Shown: positions 53,349-63,305, counted from the first letter of the stretch. The stretch is 64,000 nt of DNA from Kitasatospora sp. MAP5-34 (GCF_029894335.1 NZ_JARXZC010000002.1:62001-126000), one strand, 5' to 3'. Notes: a model not told the origin generated them from the letters alone. Numbers and translations are program-made.

Positions 53349-53383
53349 CGGACCCCGCTGGAGCATTCTCCAGCGGGGTCCGG
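53348..53383 (+). terminator. Terminator after the DUF3052 gene
   Basis: A perfect 16-bp stem (53348-53363 with 53368-53383), CATT loop, is followed by TCATTTCC. Confidence 0.9.
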
Positions 53384-53582
53384 TCATTTCCCCGGGTCTA
53401 CCTGTAGGTGACGCCGGTCGGCCTGTTCACCCAGGGCGAAATCCGGGTGGTCGGCCGCCGCCGGTCTCACCCGTTCGGCGGAATCACCCCGAACGGATGC
53501 AAGGATGCCGTTAGCCGCGTGGCTGCAGCGTGAGCCCCGGCATCCCTTGTACCCGTTTGCACCCGTTCAGGAAGGTCCCACC

Positions 53583-54041
53583 ATGGCCATCGAGGTCGGC
53601 ACCCAGGCTCCGGACTTCGAGCTGAAGAACCAGCACGGCGAGCTGGTCAAGCTCTCCGACTTCCAGGGCGAGAAGAACGTCGTCCTGGTCTTCTACCCGT
53701 TCGCCTTCACCGGCGTCTGCACGGGCGAGGTGTGCGCGATCCAGAAGGAGCTGCCGCGCCTGCAGAACGACAGCGTCCAGGTGCTCGCCGTCTCCGTCGA
53801 CTCGCCGTTCACCCTCCGGGTCTTCGCCGAGCAGGAGAACCTGGCGTACCCGCTGCTCTCCGACTTCTGGCCGCACGGCGACGTCGCCAAGGCGTACGGC
53901 GTCTTCGACGAGGAGAAGGGCTGCGCGGTGCGCGGCACCTTCGTGATCGACAAGACCGGCGTGGTGCGCTGGTCGATCGTCAACGGCCTGCCGGACGCCC
54001 GCGACGAGCAGGCGTACCTCGCGGCGGTCGACGCGCTCTGA
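53583..54041 (+). CDS. ahpE: AhpE-type 1-Cys peroxiredoxin
   Basis: The 152-residue thioredoxin-fold peroxidase has PFAFTGVCTGEVC with peroxidatic Cys46 (Thr43 completes the active-site TxxC). Cys51 lies close by, so a disulfide-forming variant is possible. GTFVIDKTGVVRW is the usual core strand. It reduces hydroperoxides or peroxynitrite with mycothiol/mycoredoxin in Actinobacteria (family knowledge). AGGAAGG precedes ATG 53583. Confidence 0.92.
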   Translation: MAIEVGTQAPDFELKNQHGELVKLSDFQGEKNVVLVFYPFAFTGVCTGEVCAIQKELPRLQNDSVQVLAVSVDSPFTLRVFAEQENLAYPLLSDFWPHGDVAKAYGVFDEEKGCAVRGTFVIDKTGVVRWSIVNGLPDARDEQAYLAAVDAL

Positions 54042-54369
54042 GCGGTGCCCTGACCGCCCCCGTGGGGCATCCCCGGCCCGGCCTGGCCGTGACTCCTTGC
54101 TGATCGACGCCGACTGATCGAGGCTGACTGATCGACGCTGACTGATCGACGCCGGTCGGCGTCTGCTGATGTCCTGCCGACATCGGTCGACATCGCTCGA
54201 CGAGTTGCGGCCACGCCGGGCCGAGTCACAGTCGAACCAGGGAACCCGGTACTACGATCGGGCCGTTGTCAGGAGACAGTCGTCCGAATTTCCGCCTTTC
54301 GAGCAGACGGGCGACTGGGACCGCACTTCCCGGGGCACCACGGCGTGCCTCCCGATTCTTGGAGGACAA
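54042..54369. other. Gap between ahpE and the first terD gene
   Basis: The 328-bp gap has no supported gene. It contains a four-copy 14-bp tandem repeat (54100-54155) and presumably the terD promoter; TACTACGATCGGG at about 54250 is a weak -10 candidate. Confidence 0.4.
54100..54155. repeat. 14-bp tandem repeat, four copies
   Basis: Units CTGATCGACGCCGA, CTGATCGAGGCTGA, CTGATCGACGCTGA and CTGATCGACGCCGG lie head to tail, 58 bases after the ahpE stop and upstream of terD. Confidence 0.9.
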
Positions 54370-54945
54370 GTGGGTGTCAGCCTTAGCAAGGGCGGCAATG
54401 TCTCGCTCACCAAGGAGGCGCCCGGTCTGTCGGCCGTGCTCGTCGGCCTGGGCTGGGACGTCCGCACCACCACGGGGGCCGACTTCGACCTCGACGCCAG
54501 TGCGCTGCTCTGCAACGAGACAGGCAAGGTCGGCTCGGACGGCAACTTCGTCTTCTTCAACAACCTCACCAGCCCGGACGGCTCGGTCCAGCACACCGGG
54601 GACAACCTCACCGGTGAGGGCGAGGGCGACGACGAGGCGATCAAGGTCAACCTGGCGACGGTGCCGAGGGACGTCACGAAGATCGTGTTCCCGGTCTCGA
54701 TCTACGACGCCGAGAACCGCCAGCAGAGCTTCGGCCAGGTCCGGAACGCCTTCATCCGGGTGGTCAACCAGGCCAACAACCAGGAGATCGCGCGGTACGA
54801 CCTCTCCGAGGACGCCTCCACCGAGACGGCGATGGTCTTCGGCGAGCTGTACCGCAATGGCGAGGAGTGGAAGTTCCGCGCCATCGGCCAGGGGTACGCC
54901 TCCGGCCTGCGCGGTATCGCCCAGGACTTCGGGGTCAATGTCTGA
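54370..54945 (+). CDS. terD: TerD family protein (first copy)
   Basis: The 191-residue product is full length for TerD. It shows [18 protein letters not shown], the calcium-binding loops [11 protein letters not shown] and [19 protein letters not shown], and the C-terminal [31 protein letters not shown]. TerD proteins bind calcium and are associated with tellurite, phage and envelope stress. In Streptomyces they influence growth and development. The start is GTG 54370, with GGAGG upstream. A near-identical gene follows. Confidence 0.95.
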   Translation: MGVSLSKGGNVSLTKEAPGLSAVLVGLGWDVRTTTGADFDLDASALLCNETGKVGSDGNFVFFNNLTSPDGSVQHTGDNLTGEGEGDDEAIKVNLATVPRDVTKIVFPVSIYDAENRQQSFGQVRNAFIRVVNQANNQEIARYDLSEDASTETAMVFGELYRNGEEWKFRAIGQGYASGLRGIAQDFGVNV

Positions 54946-54971
54946 CCTCGTGATCTGACGCATAGTCTTGT

Positions 54972-55020
54972 AGGCCGGGGCCGGCCGGAGCGGATAGCAC
55001 GCTCCCGCCGGCCCCGGCCT
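54972..55020 (+). terminator. Terminator between the two terD genes
   Basis: A 20-bp stem with one mismatch (54972-54991 with 55001-55020) and a 9-base loop begins 26 bases past the first terD stop. The remaining ~250 bases to the second terD gene hold no gene and must contain its promoter. Confidence 0.85.
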
Positions 55021-55271
55021 CTGCTGTTTCCGGGCCGGTCGCACGGCTGGTCGAGTGGTCGGCCGTACGGCTGCTCGACGGCCGGTCAGGTGGCCGGTCC
55101 CGGAGCTGTGAGGTGCGGAGTTCAGCAAGTTCAGCGGGGCGGTAAGCACCCGCTACGGGCTGCGGTGGCATACACCTGTGGTGAGCCCAACCGCGGCACC
55201 GTGGGGCACGCGAGAGTCGCGTGCCGTGATGACGGAGCCCCGGCGACGGGGGAACTGGAGGAAGTACAGCC

Positions 55272-55847
55272 ATGAGTGTCACGCTCGCGAAGGGCGGGAA
55301 CGTCTCGCTCACCAAGGCCGCGCCGAACCTGGCGCAGGTCCAGATCGGCCTGGGCTGGGACGCCCGCTCGACCACCGGCGCCCCCTTCGACCTCGACGCC
55401 AGCGCCCTGCTCTGCAGCGGCGGCAAGGTGATGGGTGACGAGTACTTCGTCTTCTACAACAACCTGAAGAGCCCGGAGGGTTCGGTCGAGCACCAGGGTG
55501 ACAACCTCACCGGTGGCGACGGGGGCGACGACGAGGTGGTCGTGGTCAGGCTCGACCAGGTGCCGGTGCAGGTCGACAAGGTGGTCTTCGCCGTCTCGAT
55601 CTACGACGCCGAGGCCAGGCTGCAGAGCTTCGGCCAGGTCGGCAACGCGTACATCCGGGTGGTCAACGTCACCGACGGCCAGGAGATCGCCCGTTACGAC
55701 CTCACCGAGGACGCCTCCAGCGAGACGGCGATGATCTTCGGCGAGCTCTACCGCTACCAGGGCGAGTGGAAGTTCCGCGCGGTCGGCCAGGGGTACGCCT
55801 CGGGCCTGCGTGGCATCGCGCTGGATTTCGGGGTAAACGTACAGTAA
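55272..55847 (+). CDS. terD: TerD family protein (second copy)
   Basis: The 191-residue product is colinear with the upstream TerD and shares [47 protein letters not shown] and RYDLTEDASSETAMIFGELYR. One calcium loop differs (EGEGDD to GDGGDD), so affinity may differ. GGAGGAAG precedes ATG 55272. It is followed by a hairpin and then a DUF475 membrane protein. Confidence 0.95.
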   Translation: MSVTLAKGGNVSLTKAAPNLAQVQIGLGWDARSTTGAPFDLDASALLCSGGKVMGDEYFVFYNNLKSPEGSVEHQGDNLTGGDGGDDEVVVVRLDQVPVQVDKVVFAVSIYDAEARLQSFGQVGNAYIRVVNVTDGQEIARYDLTEDASSETAMIFGELYRYQGEWKFRAVGQGYASGLRGIALDFGVNVQ

Positions 55848-55881
55848 AGCTAATGCCATGGGCAGGATCTGACGCCGGGTC

Positions 55882-55912
55882 GTCCTGGTCGGGAAGTCGT
55901 CCCGGCCAGGAC
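55882..55912 (+). terminator. Hairpin after the second terD gene
   Basis: A 13-bp stem with one G-U (55882-55894 with 55900-55912) lies 35 bases past the stop. It may attenuate rather than block read-through into the DUF475 gene 44 bases on. Confidence 0.55.
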
Positions 55913-55955
55913 GCGCGGGTCCGGTCCTCCTCGAATTCGAAAGGTAACCGACTCC

Positions 55956-57038
55956 GTGTTCCTCCGTACATTCAGATGGTCCTTCGCCATTACGGCTGCT
56001 GGTCTGATCGCCGCAGGACTGATCTGGGGGGCCGAGGGATTCGGCGTCGTCCTGCTCCTCTCGATCCTTGAGATCTCCCTGTCGTTCGACAACGCGGTCG
56101 TCAACGCGACCGTTCTGAAGCGGATGAATCCGTTCTGGCAGAAGATCTTTCTCACCATCGGCGTACTGATCGCCGTCTTCGGTATGCGCCTCGTTTTCCC
56201 CCTGCTGGTGGTGGGGCTGACGGCGCATCTGAATCCGGCCACCGTCATCGAGCTGGCTCTGGACTCGAGCAGGACCTACAACGGCCACACCTACGGCGAA
56301 TTCCTGGCGCTGGCCAATCCGGCCATCGCGGCCTTCGGCGGCATCTTCCTGCTGATGATCTTTCTCGACTTCATACTGGAGGAGAAGGAGTTCAACTGGC
56401 TGAGCTGGCTGGAGAGGCCGATGGAGCGGGCCGGCGCGCTCGACGCACTCTCCTCGGTGACCGCCCTGGTGCTGCTCGCCGTGGCGGCGAACCGGTTTGC
56501 CGGAGACCATGCCGAAACGGTCCTGCTCGCCGGGCTGCTCGGCCTGGCCACCTACCTCGCCGTCAACGGCCTCTCCAGCGTCTTCGAATCGGGCCTGGAG
56601 GACGAGGAAGCCGCCGAGGAAGAGGCGGCCGCGAGCGGACGGTCGATCGTCCGGGTGGCCGGGAAGGCCGCGTTCTTCCTGTTCCTGTACCTGGAGGTGC
56701 TCGACGCCTCGTTCTCGTTCGACGGCGTGGTCGGGGCCTTCGCGATCTCCCAGAACATCTTCCAGATCGCCCTGGGCCTGGGCATCGGCGCCCTGTACAT
56801 CCGCTCGCTGACGGTCTACCTGGTGCGCAAGGGAACGTTGGACGACTACGTCTACCTGGAGCACGGCGCGCACTACGCGATCGGTGCGCTGGCGCTGATC
56901 CTGCTGGTCTCGATCGAGTACCACGTGCCGGAGATCGCCACCGGACTGATCGGCGTCGCCTTCATCGGTGCTGCCCTGGTCACGTCGATGGTCCGCAACA
57001 GGCGGGAACAGGAACTGGGGGCCGGCACCGCCGACTGA
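55956..57038 (+). CDS. DUF475 (TerC-related) integral membrane protein
   Basis: The 360-residue protein has about eight membrane helices. It shows the TerC-superfamily acidic motifs twice: LSILEISLSFDNAVVNATVL in an early helix and LYLEVLDASFSFDGVVGAFAIS in a later one. These are internal repeats with Glu/Asp/Asn suited to metal binding. A cytoplasmic acidic loop (EDEEAAEEEAAA) separates the halves. DUF475/TerC proteins are implicated in manganese or calcium export and in co-translocational metalation. Adjacency to TerD proteins supports a common metal-stress role. The start is GTG 55956. Confidence 0.9.
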   Translation: MFLRTFRWSFAITAAGLIAAGLIWGAEGFGVVLLLSILEISLSFDNAVVNATVLKRMNPFWQKIFLTIGVLIAVFGMRLVFPLLVVGLTAHLNPATVIELALDSSRTYNGHTYGEFLALANPAIAAFGGIFLLMIFLDFILEEKEFNWLSWLERPMERAGALDALSSVTALVLLAVAANRFAGDHAETVLLAGLLGLATYLAVNGLSSVFESGLEDEEAAEEEAAASGRSIVRVAGKAAFFLFLYLEVLDASFSFDGVVGAFAISQNIFQIALGLGIGALYIRSLTVYLVRKGTLDDYVYLEHGAHYAIGALALILLVSIEYHVPEIATGLIGVAFIGAALVTSMVRNRREQELGAGTAD

Positions 57039-57097
57039 CGCCCGCAGCGTGGCCGCCGGTCGCCGGCCGCCGGTCATCGGTCGTCGCCCGCATGCCA

Positions 57098-57132
57098 ACG
57101 GCCCCTCGCACGGTTCGCGTGCGAGGGGCCGT
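57098..57132. terminator. Terminator between DUF475 and DUF2637 genes
   Basis: A perfect 15-bp stem (57098-57112 with 57118-57132), 5-base loop, is followed by TTCGTG. It lies between convergent genes and can serve both. Confidence 0.9.
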
Positions 57133-57171
57133 TTCGTGTGGTGGCGCGGTAGGCGGCCTGCGGTGTGCCGG

Positions 57172-58242
57172 TCAGCCGAGCTGGCGCTCGATGGCGGCGA
57201 GCTTGCGCTCCAGCGAGTCCAGGGAGTCCAGCTTCGGCATCGCCAGCGTGTCGTCGTCCGAGGTCAGGTCGATGCTGCTGTAGCTGCTGACGGCCGCGCG
57301 GGGGCGGCGTCCGGCGCTCAGCGCCGCGGGTTCGAGCGCGGAGGGACCGACCTTGGCCATCGGGTCTTCGGCTAGGGCAGGCTCCGAAGCGGGCTGGCCG
57401 TCTCCGGCACCGGCTGCGGTGAGTGCGGGCACCTGACGGCCGCCCCGGGCTCGGGAGAGCATGCCGCTCTGGCGGGAGATGGCCTTCAGCTCGGCGCGCT
57501 CGCGGCGGTCGGCGTTGCGGGCGCGAAGCTTCGCGTCCTGCTTGGCCTGGCGGTCCTCGCGGACCTCCTCGACGGCCTCGTCCAGGCTGCGCACGTTCTC
57601 CAGCAGCATCAGGGACCAGGCGGCGAAGGTCTCGCGCGGCGCGCGGATCCAGCGGACGATGCGGATCTGCGGCAGCGGACGGGGGATCAGGCCCTGCTCG
57701 CGCAGGGCGGCCCGGCGGGTCTGCTTGAGCGCGCGGTCGAAGAGGATCGCGGCCGAGATCGACATGCCGGAGAAGAACTGCGGGGCGCCGTCGTGCCCGC
57801 CACCGCGCGGCGCGTGCACCCAGTTGAACCAGGCCGAGGCGACCGCGAACACCCAGACCAGCAGGCGGGAGCCGAGTGCGGCGTCACCGTGGCTGGCCTC
57901 ACGCACGGCGAGGACCGAGCAGAACATCGCCGCGCCGTCCAGGCCGAACGGGACGAGGTACTCCCAGCCGCCGGAGAGGCCCAGGTTCTCCATGCCGAAG
58001 CCCACCAGGCCGTGGAAGGAGAGCGCTGCCGCGACACCGGCGCAGCAGAACAGCAGCACGTAGGAGGCGATCCCGTAGACCATCTCCTTGCGGCGGCGGC
58101 GCTCCTCGGTGCGCTCCCAGGAGTCACCGCCCTCGTCGGCCTTGGTGCTCTTGACGCGCAGGGTCGCCAACAGGACGGCGATCAGCAGCAGGACTGCGCC
58201 GCCGATGATCGTCCAGGTCAGCTGTATGGAGGAGAGGTTCAT
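57172..58242 (-). CDS. DUF2637 membrane protein
   Basis: The 356-residue product has an N-terminal TM (SSIQLTWTIIGGAVLLLIAVLLATL), a charged loop, and about four more helices (YGIASYVLLFCCAGVAAALSF, GLDGAAMFCSVLAV, LLVWVFAVASAWFNWVHA, FFSGMSISAAILF). A ~190-residue charged cytoplasmic C-terminus has a coiled-coil stretch (EEVREDRQAKQDAKLRARNADRRERAELKA) and a final helix SLDSLERKLAAIERQL. DUF2637 is also found in actinobacterial plasmid-spread proteins, but this copy is chromosomal. The start is ATG 58242. Confidence 0.82.
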   Translation of the reverse strand: MNLSSIQLTWTIIGGAVLLLIAVLLATLRVKSTKADEGGDSWERTEERRRRKEMVYGIASYVLLFCCAGVAAALSFHGLVGFGMENLGLSGGWEYLVPFGLDGAAMFCSVLAVREASHGDAALGSRLLVWVFAVASAWFNWVHAPRGGGHDGAPQFFSGMSISAAILFDRALKQTRRAALREQGLIPRPLPQIRIVRWIRAPRETFAAWSLMLLENVRSLDEAVEEVREDRQAKQDAKLRARNADRRERAELKAISRQSGMLSRARGGRQVPALTAAGAGDGQPASEPALAEDPMAKVGPSALEPAALSAGRRPRAAVSSYSSIDLTSDDDTLAMPKLDSLDSLERKLAAIERQLG

Positions 58243-58736
58243 TGCGGGTTGGGCCTCGGCTTTCCGCAGTTCGGGGCAGGGCAGCGGCGCCGGAGGCCGG
58301 CCGCGCCGAGGGGCGCCACCGCCGTCCACCGCGGCACCGTGGAACGGGCAGGGGGGTGTGATCGCTGTGCGGCACAGGGCCGCCCTCCCTCGGGCGCGCC
58401 GGGCCTGACGGTGCGTCGCTGCCACCGGGGCGCCGGGCGTACCCGTCCAGGAGGGAAAGTACACCTGTGCGGCTAGACGATATCGCGTCCGGGGGAACCG
58501 CAGCGTACGGGAGATGACTATTGGTCTGCCAGTCCGGTGACGAGGGGACCTGACGGTATCTCTGGAGCCTCGGTCCGGTGGGTCCGGCCCGCCTCGGTGG
58601 CTGGTCCCGGTGCATCGGTTCGGGGACGCTCGGGCGGGTCCTATGGTCTTGGAGGCCGTTTCCCGGGCACGATGGGAGGGTGGCCGACGGATCATGGGGT
58701 GTCGGCCGGTGGGCAGGGCGGCTTGGGGAGGACACG
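58243..58736. other. 494-bp divergent gap
   Basis: It lies between the DUF2637 and TerD-like genes. No reading frame has a ribosome site plus a plausible product. It should hold both promoters; none is clear to me. Confidence 0.4.
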
Positions 58737-59474
58737 ATGGTCTCGGTCTGGGGTTTTCTTAGGGGGGACCGGAACACCTTCGACAACACCTACTCCGGGG
58801 GTCAGCAGAAGATCACGCTGACCAAGTCGCAGCCGCACCACGCGATCACGGGCCAGGCCGCCACCACCGGCTACCTGTACGTCAACCTGCACTGGCAGAC
58901 CAGGGCGTCGTCGCCGTCGACCAGGGGAGCGCTGCGCAAGCTCTTCGACCTGCGGATCCTGCGGCCGATGGAGCCCGACACCCAGCAGCGCCAGAGCCAG
59001 CAGGTCAACGTCGACCTCGACCTCGCCTGCATGTACGAACTCGCCGACGGCACAAGGGGTGTGGTGCAGCCGCTGGGCAAGTTCTTCGGCGATCTGCAGC
59101 GGCCGCCGTACATCAAGCTCAGCGGCGACGACGTGTACGGAGCGCCCTCCGGCGAGACGATGTACATCAACCTGGAGAAGAAGGACCAGTTCAAGCGGCT
59201 GCTGGTCTTCGTCTACATCTACGACGACACGCCCGCCTTCGACAAGACGCACGCGACCGTCACCATCGTGCCGCAGAGCGGTCCCCGTCTGGAGATCCAG
59301 TTGGACGAGCGGGCGGCGGCGGCCCGTTCGTGTGCGGTGGTGCTGATCGAGAACACCGGGGACGGCCAGCTGACGGTCCGTCGGGAGGTGCGGTACGTGC
59401 ACGGCTTCCAGTCGGACCTGGACCGGCTGTACGGGTTCGGGATGCAGTGGCAGCGCGGGTACAAGACGGAGTAG
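58737..59474 (+). CDS. TerD-superfamily (TerA-like) protein
   Basis: The 245-residue product has a divergent TerD fold. GGQQKITLTKSQPHHAITG is followed by a beta-rich core with DLDLACMYELADG (equivalent to the TerD calcium loop), ISLKxSGDD-like IKLSGDDVYG, and VFVYIYDDTPAFDKTHATVTI. It has an atypical N-terminal extension (VSVWGFLRGDRNTFDNTYSG). GGGGAGG precedes ATG 58737. In Streptomyces such genes are usually called tellurium resistance; the cellular role is probably in metal or envelope stress. Confidence 0.85.
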   Translation: MVSVWGFLRGDRNTFDNTYSGGQQKITLTKSQPHHAITGQAATTGYLYVNLHWQTRASSPSTRGALRKLFDLRILRPMEPDTQQRQSQQVNVDLDLACMYELADGTRGVVQPLGKFFGDLQRPPYIKLSGDDVYGAPSGETMYINLEKKDQFKRLLVFVYIYDDTPAFDKTHATVTIVPQSGPRLEIQLDERAAAARSCAVVLIENTGDGQLTVRREVRYVHGFQSDLDRLYGFGMQWQRGYKTE

Positions 59475-59525
59475 GCAGGCGCTTGAGCGCTGTTGGGGCG
59501 TGGTGTGGGCGTCGTTCGCAGGCCG

Positions 59526-60545
<1,020 letters not shown>

Positions 60546-60670
60546 GGCGAACCATCCTGCCCGTTCGCCACCCATTCGGACAATGCGGGCCCCGGTCTGA
60601 CGGAGGCGCCCGGTGCGCTGTCCGGTGGGAGGTGCTCTGTGCTCGGGCGGCGGGGTTGGACCGGTCGGTC

Positions 60671-60886
60671 TCAGCCGCAGCACCCGCCGCCGCAGCAGCC
60701 ACCGCCTCCGGACGGCGGGGCGGAGGCGGCGGACGTGCCGCTGCCCGTCACGGCGACGGCGGAGAGCAGCTTGACGGTGTCCGAGTGGCCGTCCGGGCAG
60801 ACGGCCGGGTCGTTGGCCTGGGCCATGGCGCGGCGGAGTTCGAAGGTGGCTCCGCAGGAGCGGCAGCGGAAGTCGTAGCGAGGCAT
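60671..60886 (-). CDS. FmdB-family zinc-ribbon protein
   Basis: The 71-residue product opens MPRYDFRCRSCGATFELRR, the FmdB zinc-ribbon (CxxC), with the second ligand pair partly replaced (CPDGH: Cys then His instead of CxxC). The tail is Gly/Cys-rich: GGGGCCGGGCCG. It may bind metal or nucleic acid; the function is unknown. It lies between the Gln-rich TerD protein and a DUF4442 gene, all on the same strand. Confidence 0.82.
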   Translation of the reverse strand: MPRYDFRCRSCGATFELRRAMAQANDPAVCPDGHSDTVKLLSAVAVTGSGTSAASAPPSGGGGCCGGGCCG

Positions 60887-60911
60887 GACGGCAGCGTACC
60901 CAGCCGGTGGC

Positions 60912-61457
60912 TCAGGATGCAGGCTGGCTCTCCAGCCGGCGCTCCGCCTCCGGCCGGCGTTCTGCCTCCGGTCGGTGCTGAGCCTCCTGGCGGTCACGCT
61001 TCTCCCGGATGTACACCTGCTTGCGCACCCGTGCGACGATCGTGCCGTCCGCGCCCAGGACTTCGGTGTCGAACCAGACCAGCGCCTTCTTGCCGTCCCG
61101 CGTCAGCTCGCGGATCTCGTCCAGCCGGTCCTCGGTGAGCACGAACTCCGCGAAGACGTCACCGCGTCCGGGCGACACGAACTCGATCTCGGCGGCGCTG
61201 TCCCAGACGACGTAGCCCCGACCGAGGTTCTCCATCACCAGCAGCATCCAGAACGGGTCGGTCATCGCGAAGAGCGAGCCGCCGAAGTGGGTGCCGACGT
61301 AGTTGCGGTTGAGGCGCCCGAGGCGCAGCCGTACCTTCGCCGAGCGGAAGTCCTCCGCGATGGCCAGGACGCGGATACCCGCGAACAGGAACGGCGGCCA
61401 GAAGTTGATCCCGCGCCGGAAGGTGGAGGCGCTCATCGCGCGCTTACGTGCTGCCAT
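60912..61457 (-). CDS. DUF4442 hotdog-fold thioesterase-like protein
   Basis: The 181-residue product shows RRGINFWPPFLFAGIRVLAIAED, NRNYVGTHFGGSLFAMTDPFWMLLVMENLG and the conserved Asp region VWDSAAEIEFVSPGRG. This is the hotdog fold of acyl-CoA thioesterase-like proteins. The C-terminal 30 residues are a charged Arg/Glu-rich extension with repeated RPEAERR. A perfect palindrome GTTACTCGCGAGTAAC lies 21 bases upstream, suggesting direct repression by a fatty-acid-type regulator. Substrate unknown. Confidence 0.85.
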   Translation of the reverse strand: MAARKRAMSASTFRRGINFWPPFLFAGIRVLAIAEDFRSAKVRLRLGRLNRNYVGTHFGGSLFAMTDPFWMLLVMENLGRGYVVWDSAAEIEFVSPGRGDVFAEFVLTEDRLDEIRELTRDGKKALVWFDTEVLGADGTIVARVRKQVYIREKRDRQEAQHRPEAERRPEAERRLESQPAS

Positions 61458-61477
61458 GAGGCGACTCTAGCAAGGTA

Positions 61478-61493
61478 GTTACTCGCGAGTAAC
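61478..61493. promoter_or_regulatory. Perfect 16-bp palindrome upstream of the DUF4442 gene
   Basis: GTTACTCGCGAGTAAC is a perfect 16-bp palindrome, 21 bases from the DUF4442 start codon. The form TTACT-N4-AGTAA is typical of TetR-family operators that control acyl-CoA metabolism in Actinobacteria. No TetR gene is adjacent, so the regulator would act in trans. Confidence 0.7.
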
Positions 61494-61515
61494 GTGACCT
61501 GGATCACTCTCGGGT

Positions 61516-61545
61516 GTGGTGTGTCAGTGGCGTGGTGTGTCAGTG
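61516..61545. repeat. 16-bp tandem duplication across the coiled-coil gene stop
   Basis: GTGGTGTGTCAGTG occurs at 61516-61529 and 61532-61545 (period 16). The second copy contains the minus-strand TGA at 61540-61542. Confidence 0.85.
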
Positions 61546-62796
61546 ACCGCTCCGGATCATCGCCACCACCTGCGCGGCCGTCTCGCGCACCGCCGCCAGT
61601 TCGGTGAGGAAGTGCCAGTAGTCCGGGTGCCGGCCCGCCGAGTCGAGGGAGGCCACTGCGCGGTCCAGCCGGGCCACCGCCGCGTCCAGCGGCGTGGCGT
61701 GGCGCGGATCCGGGGCCTGGCGGCCGGCCATCGCCAGCCGCTGGGCGTCGCGTACGGCGAAGCGGGCCCGTTCGATCTCCCGGTGCGGGTCGTGCTCGAC
61801 CTCGTTCAGCTGCCTCAGTCGCTCCGCCACCGCCGCCACCGAGCCGTCGGCGGTCTCCAGCAGCGTGCGGACGGTTCCGATGGCGGTGGTGGCGTCCGGC
61901 CAGCGCTGCTCGTCACGGGCCCGCGCCGCCTCGGACAGCTGCTGCCGCGCCTGCCGTACCGCCTCGACGGTCTGCGTCGGCACCTGCTGGAGGTCCTGCC
62001 AGCACGCGGCACTGAAGCGCCGCCGCAGCTCGCTCAACACGGGCTCGACCGTCCCGGCCCTGGTCTCCAGCGCCTGGGTACGTGTCCGCAGACTGGCGAG
62101 CCGCCGGTCGGTCTCCCGGGCCCGCTCCGGCAGTTGCTCCGCGGCGCTCCGGACGGCGTCGGCGCGCTGCGCGACGTCGTCGGCCCGCTGGAGCGTCCCG
62201 GCGACCCCGTGCTTGGCCACGCCCTCGTTCAGCCGTCCGAGCTCCGGGGCGAGCTGGGCAAGCCCGGCCGCCAGGTCGTCCGCCCTCAGCCCGGCCGCCC
62301 GGACGGCCTCCAGCGCGGTCGTCGCCGCCAGCAGCGCCCGCTTCGCCTTCTCCACGGCCGGGGCGACCCGGACCAGTTGGGCCTCGGCGTGCTGCACCAG
62401 CGGTTGCAGCCGCTGGAGGAAGTTGGTCAGTTCGGTCTGCTTCGCCGCCAGCTCGCGCCGGGCCTGCTCCAGCTGCTGCTGCGCCTGCCAGGCCACCGAG
62501 GGGTCGAGCTCCGGGGCGTCCAGGTCATGGGCGTCCAATGCGGCCAGATAGGCCACCGTCACCTGGTCGATCCGGGTCGAGATGTCCTGGAAGTCGCTCA
62601 GCGCCTTCCGTGCCGTACCGCTGTCCTCGGCGGCGCGCACCGTCTCCACCGCCAGCAGCACGTCACGCTGGGTCGAGTCCAGCTCGTAGAACGCCTCCTG
62701 CGCCGCATCCCGAGCCGCCCTGGCCGCCGCCTGCTGCCCGTCGTTCCGCTGCCGCCACCAGCCGCCCCGCCCGCCACCGCCGCCGGCCACCCTCAC
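61540..62796 (-). CDS. Long coiled-coil protein of unknown function
   Basis: The 418-residue protein has no signal peptide or membrane helix. After a Gly-rich start (VRVAGGGGGRGGWWRQR), nearly all of it is Ala/Arg/Gln/Glu/Leu-rich heptad-like helix, e.g. QQQLEQARRELAAKQTELTNFLQRLQ and EQLPERARETDRRLASLRTRTQALE. It ends LTELAAVRETAAQVVAMIRSGH. GTG 62796 follows GGGAG at good spacing. It resembles no catalytic family; a structural or scaffolding role is the most that can be said. Confidence 0.75.
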   Translation of the reverse strand: MRVAGGGGGRGGWWRQRNDGQQAAARAARDAAQEAFYELDSTQRDVLLAVETVRAAEDSGTARKALSDFQDISTRIDQVTVAYLAALDAHDLDAPELDPSVAWQAQQQLEQARRELAAKQTELTNFLQRLQPLVQHAEAQLVRVAPAVEKAKRALLAATTALEAVRAAGLRADDLAAGLAQLAPELGRLNEGVAKHGVAGTLQRADDVAQRADAVRSAAEQLPERARETDRRLASLRTRTQALETRAGTVEPVLSELRRRFSAACWQDLQQVPTQTVEAVRQARQQLSEAARARDEQRWPDATTAIGTVRTLLETADGSVAAVAERLRQLNEVEHDPHREIERARFAVRDAQRLAMAGRQAPDPRHATPLDAAVARLDRAVASLDSAGRHPDYWHFLTELAAVRETAAQVVAMIRSGH

Positions 62797-62985
62797 GCCA
62801 CGCTCCCTGCTGAGCCACGCACGCCCGATCCACCGCCCGATCCACGCCCATTCTCGCCGATCCCCGCCCTCACCCGGCACCCCGCCCGCCCCACCCATCG
62901 CAAAACCTGCACCACATCACCCGCTGGACCAGGTAGTCTTGCCTCTCGTCGTACGCCGCCGGTCCGCCCGGCGCGCCGCGACTCG

Positions 62986-63057
62986 GGGTGCGTAGCTCAG
63001 TGGTAGAGCGCTGCTCTTACAAAGCAGATGTCGGCGGTTCGAAACCGTCCGCGCCCA
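62986..63057 (+). tRNA. tRNA-Val (TAC)
   Basis: The 72-base cloverleaf has acceptor GGGTGCG/CGCGCCC (one G-U), anticodon loop CTTACAA and T-arm GGCGGTTCGAAACCGTC. It is followed by degraded DNA. The tRNA 3' end is a common integration target, but no second copy of it lies in this window. Confidence 0.95.
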
Positions 63058-63305
63058 CCTAAAACAGCCGTATTTTCAGGCCAAAACGGAAAATCGGGGC
63101 GCATTTCCTCCGTCCTCGCGTTTACGGGCTCCCCACTCTCTGTCCCGTTTCGCCGCAGGTCAGAGCCTCTTTGGCGCTCTTGATGACATCTGCTCCGAGA
63201 ATGCGGCGTTCAGGCCCTCTCGTGGCTCCGATCTGGAGAACTGGCAGGTCAGGGCGGGGTTTTCGGGGTAGCTGATCTCTTCCAAGGCAACACCTGGCCC
63301 AAGGG

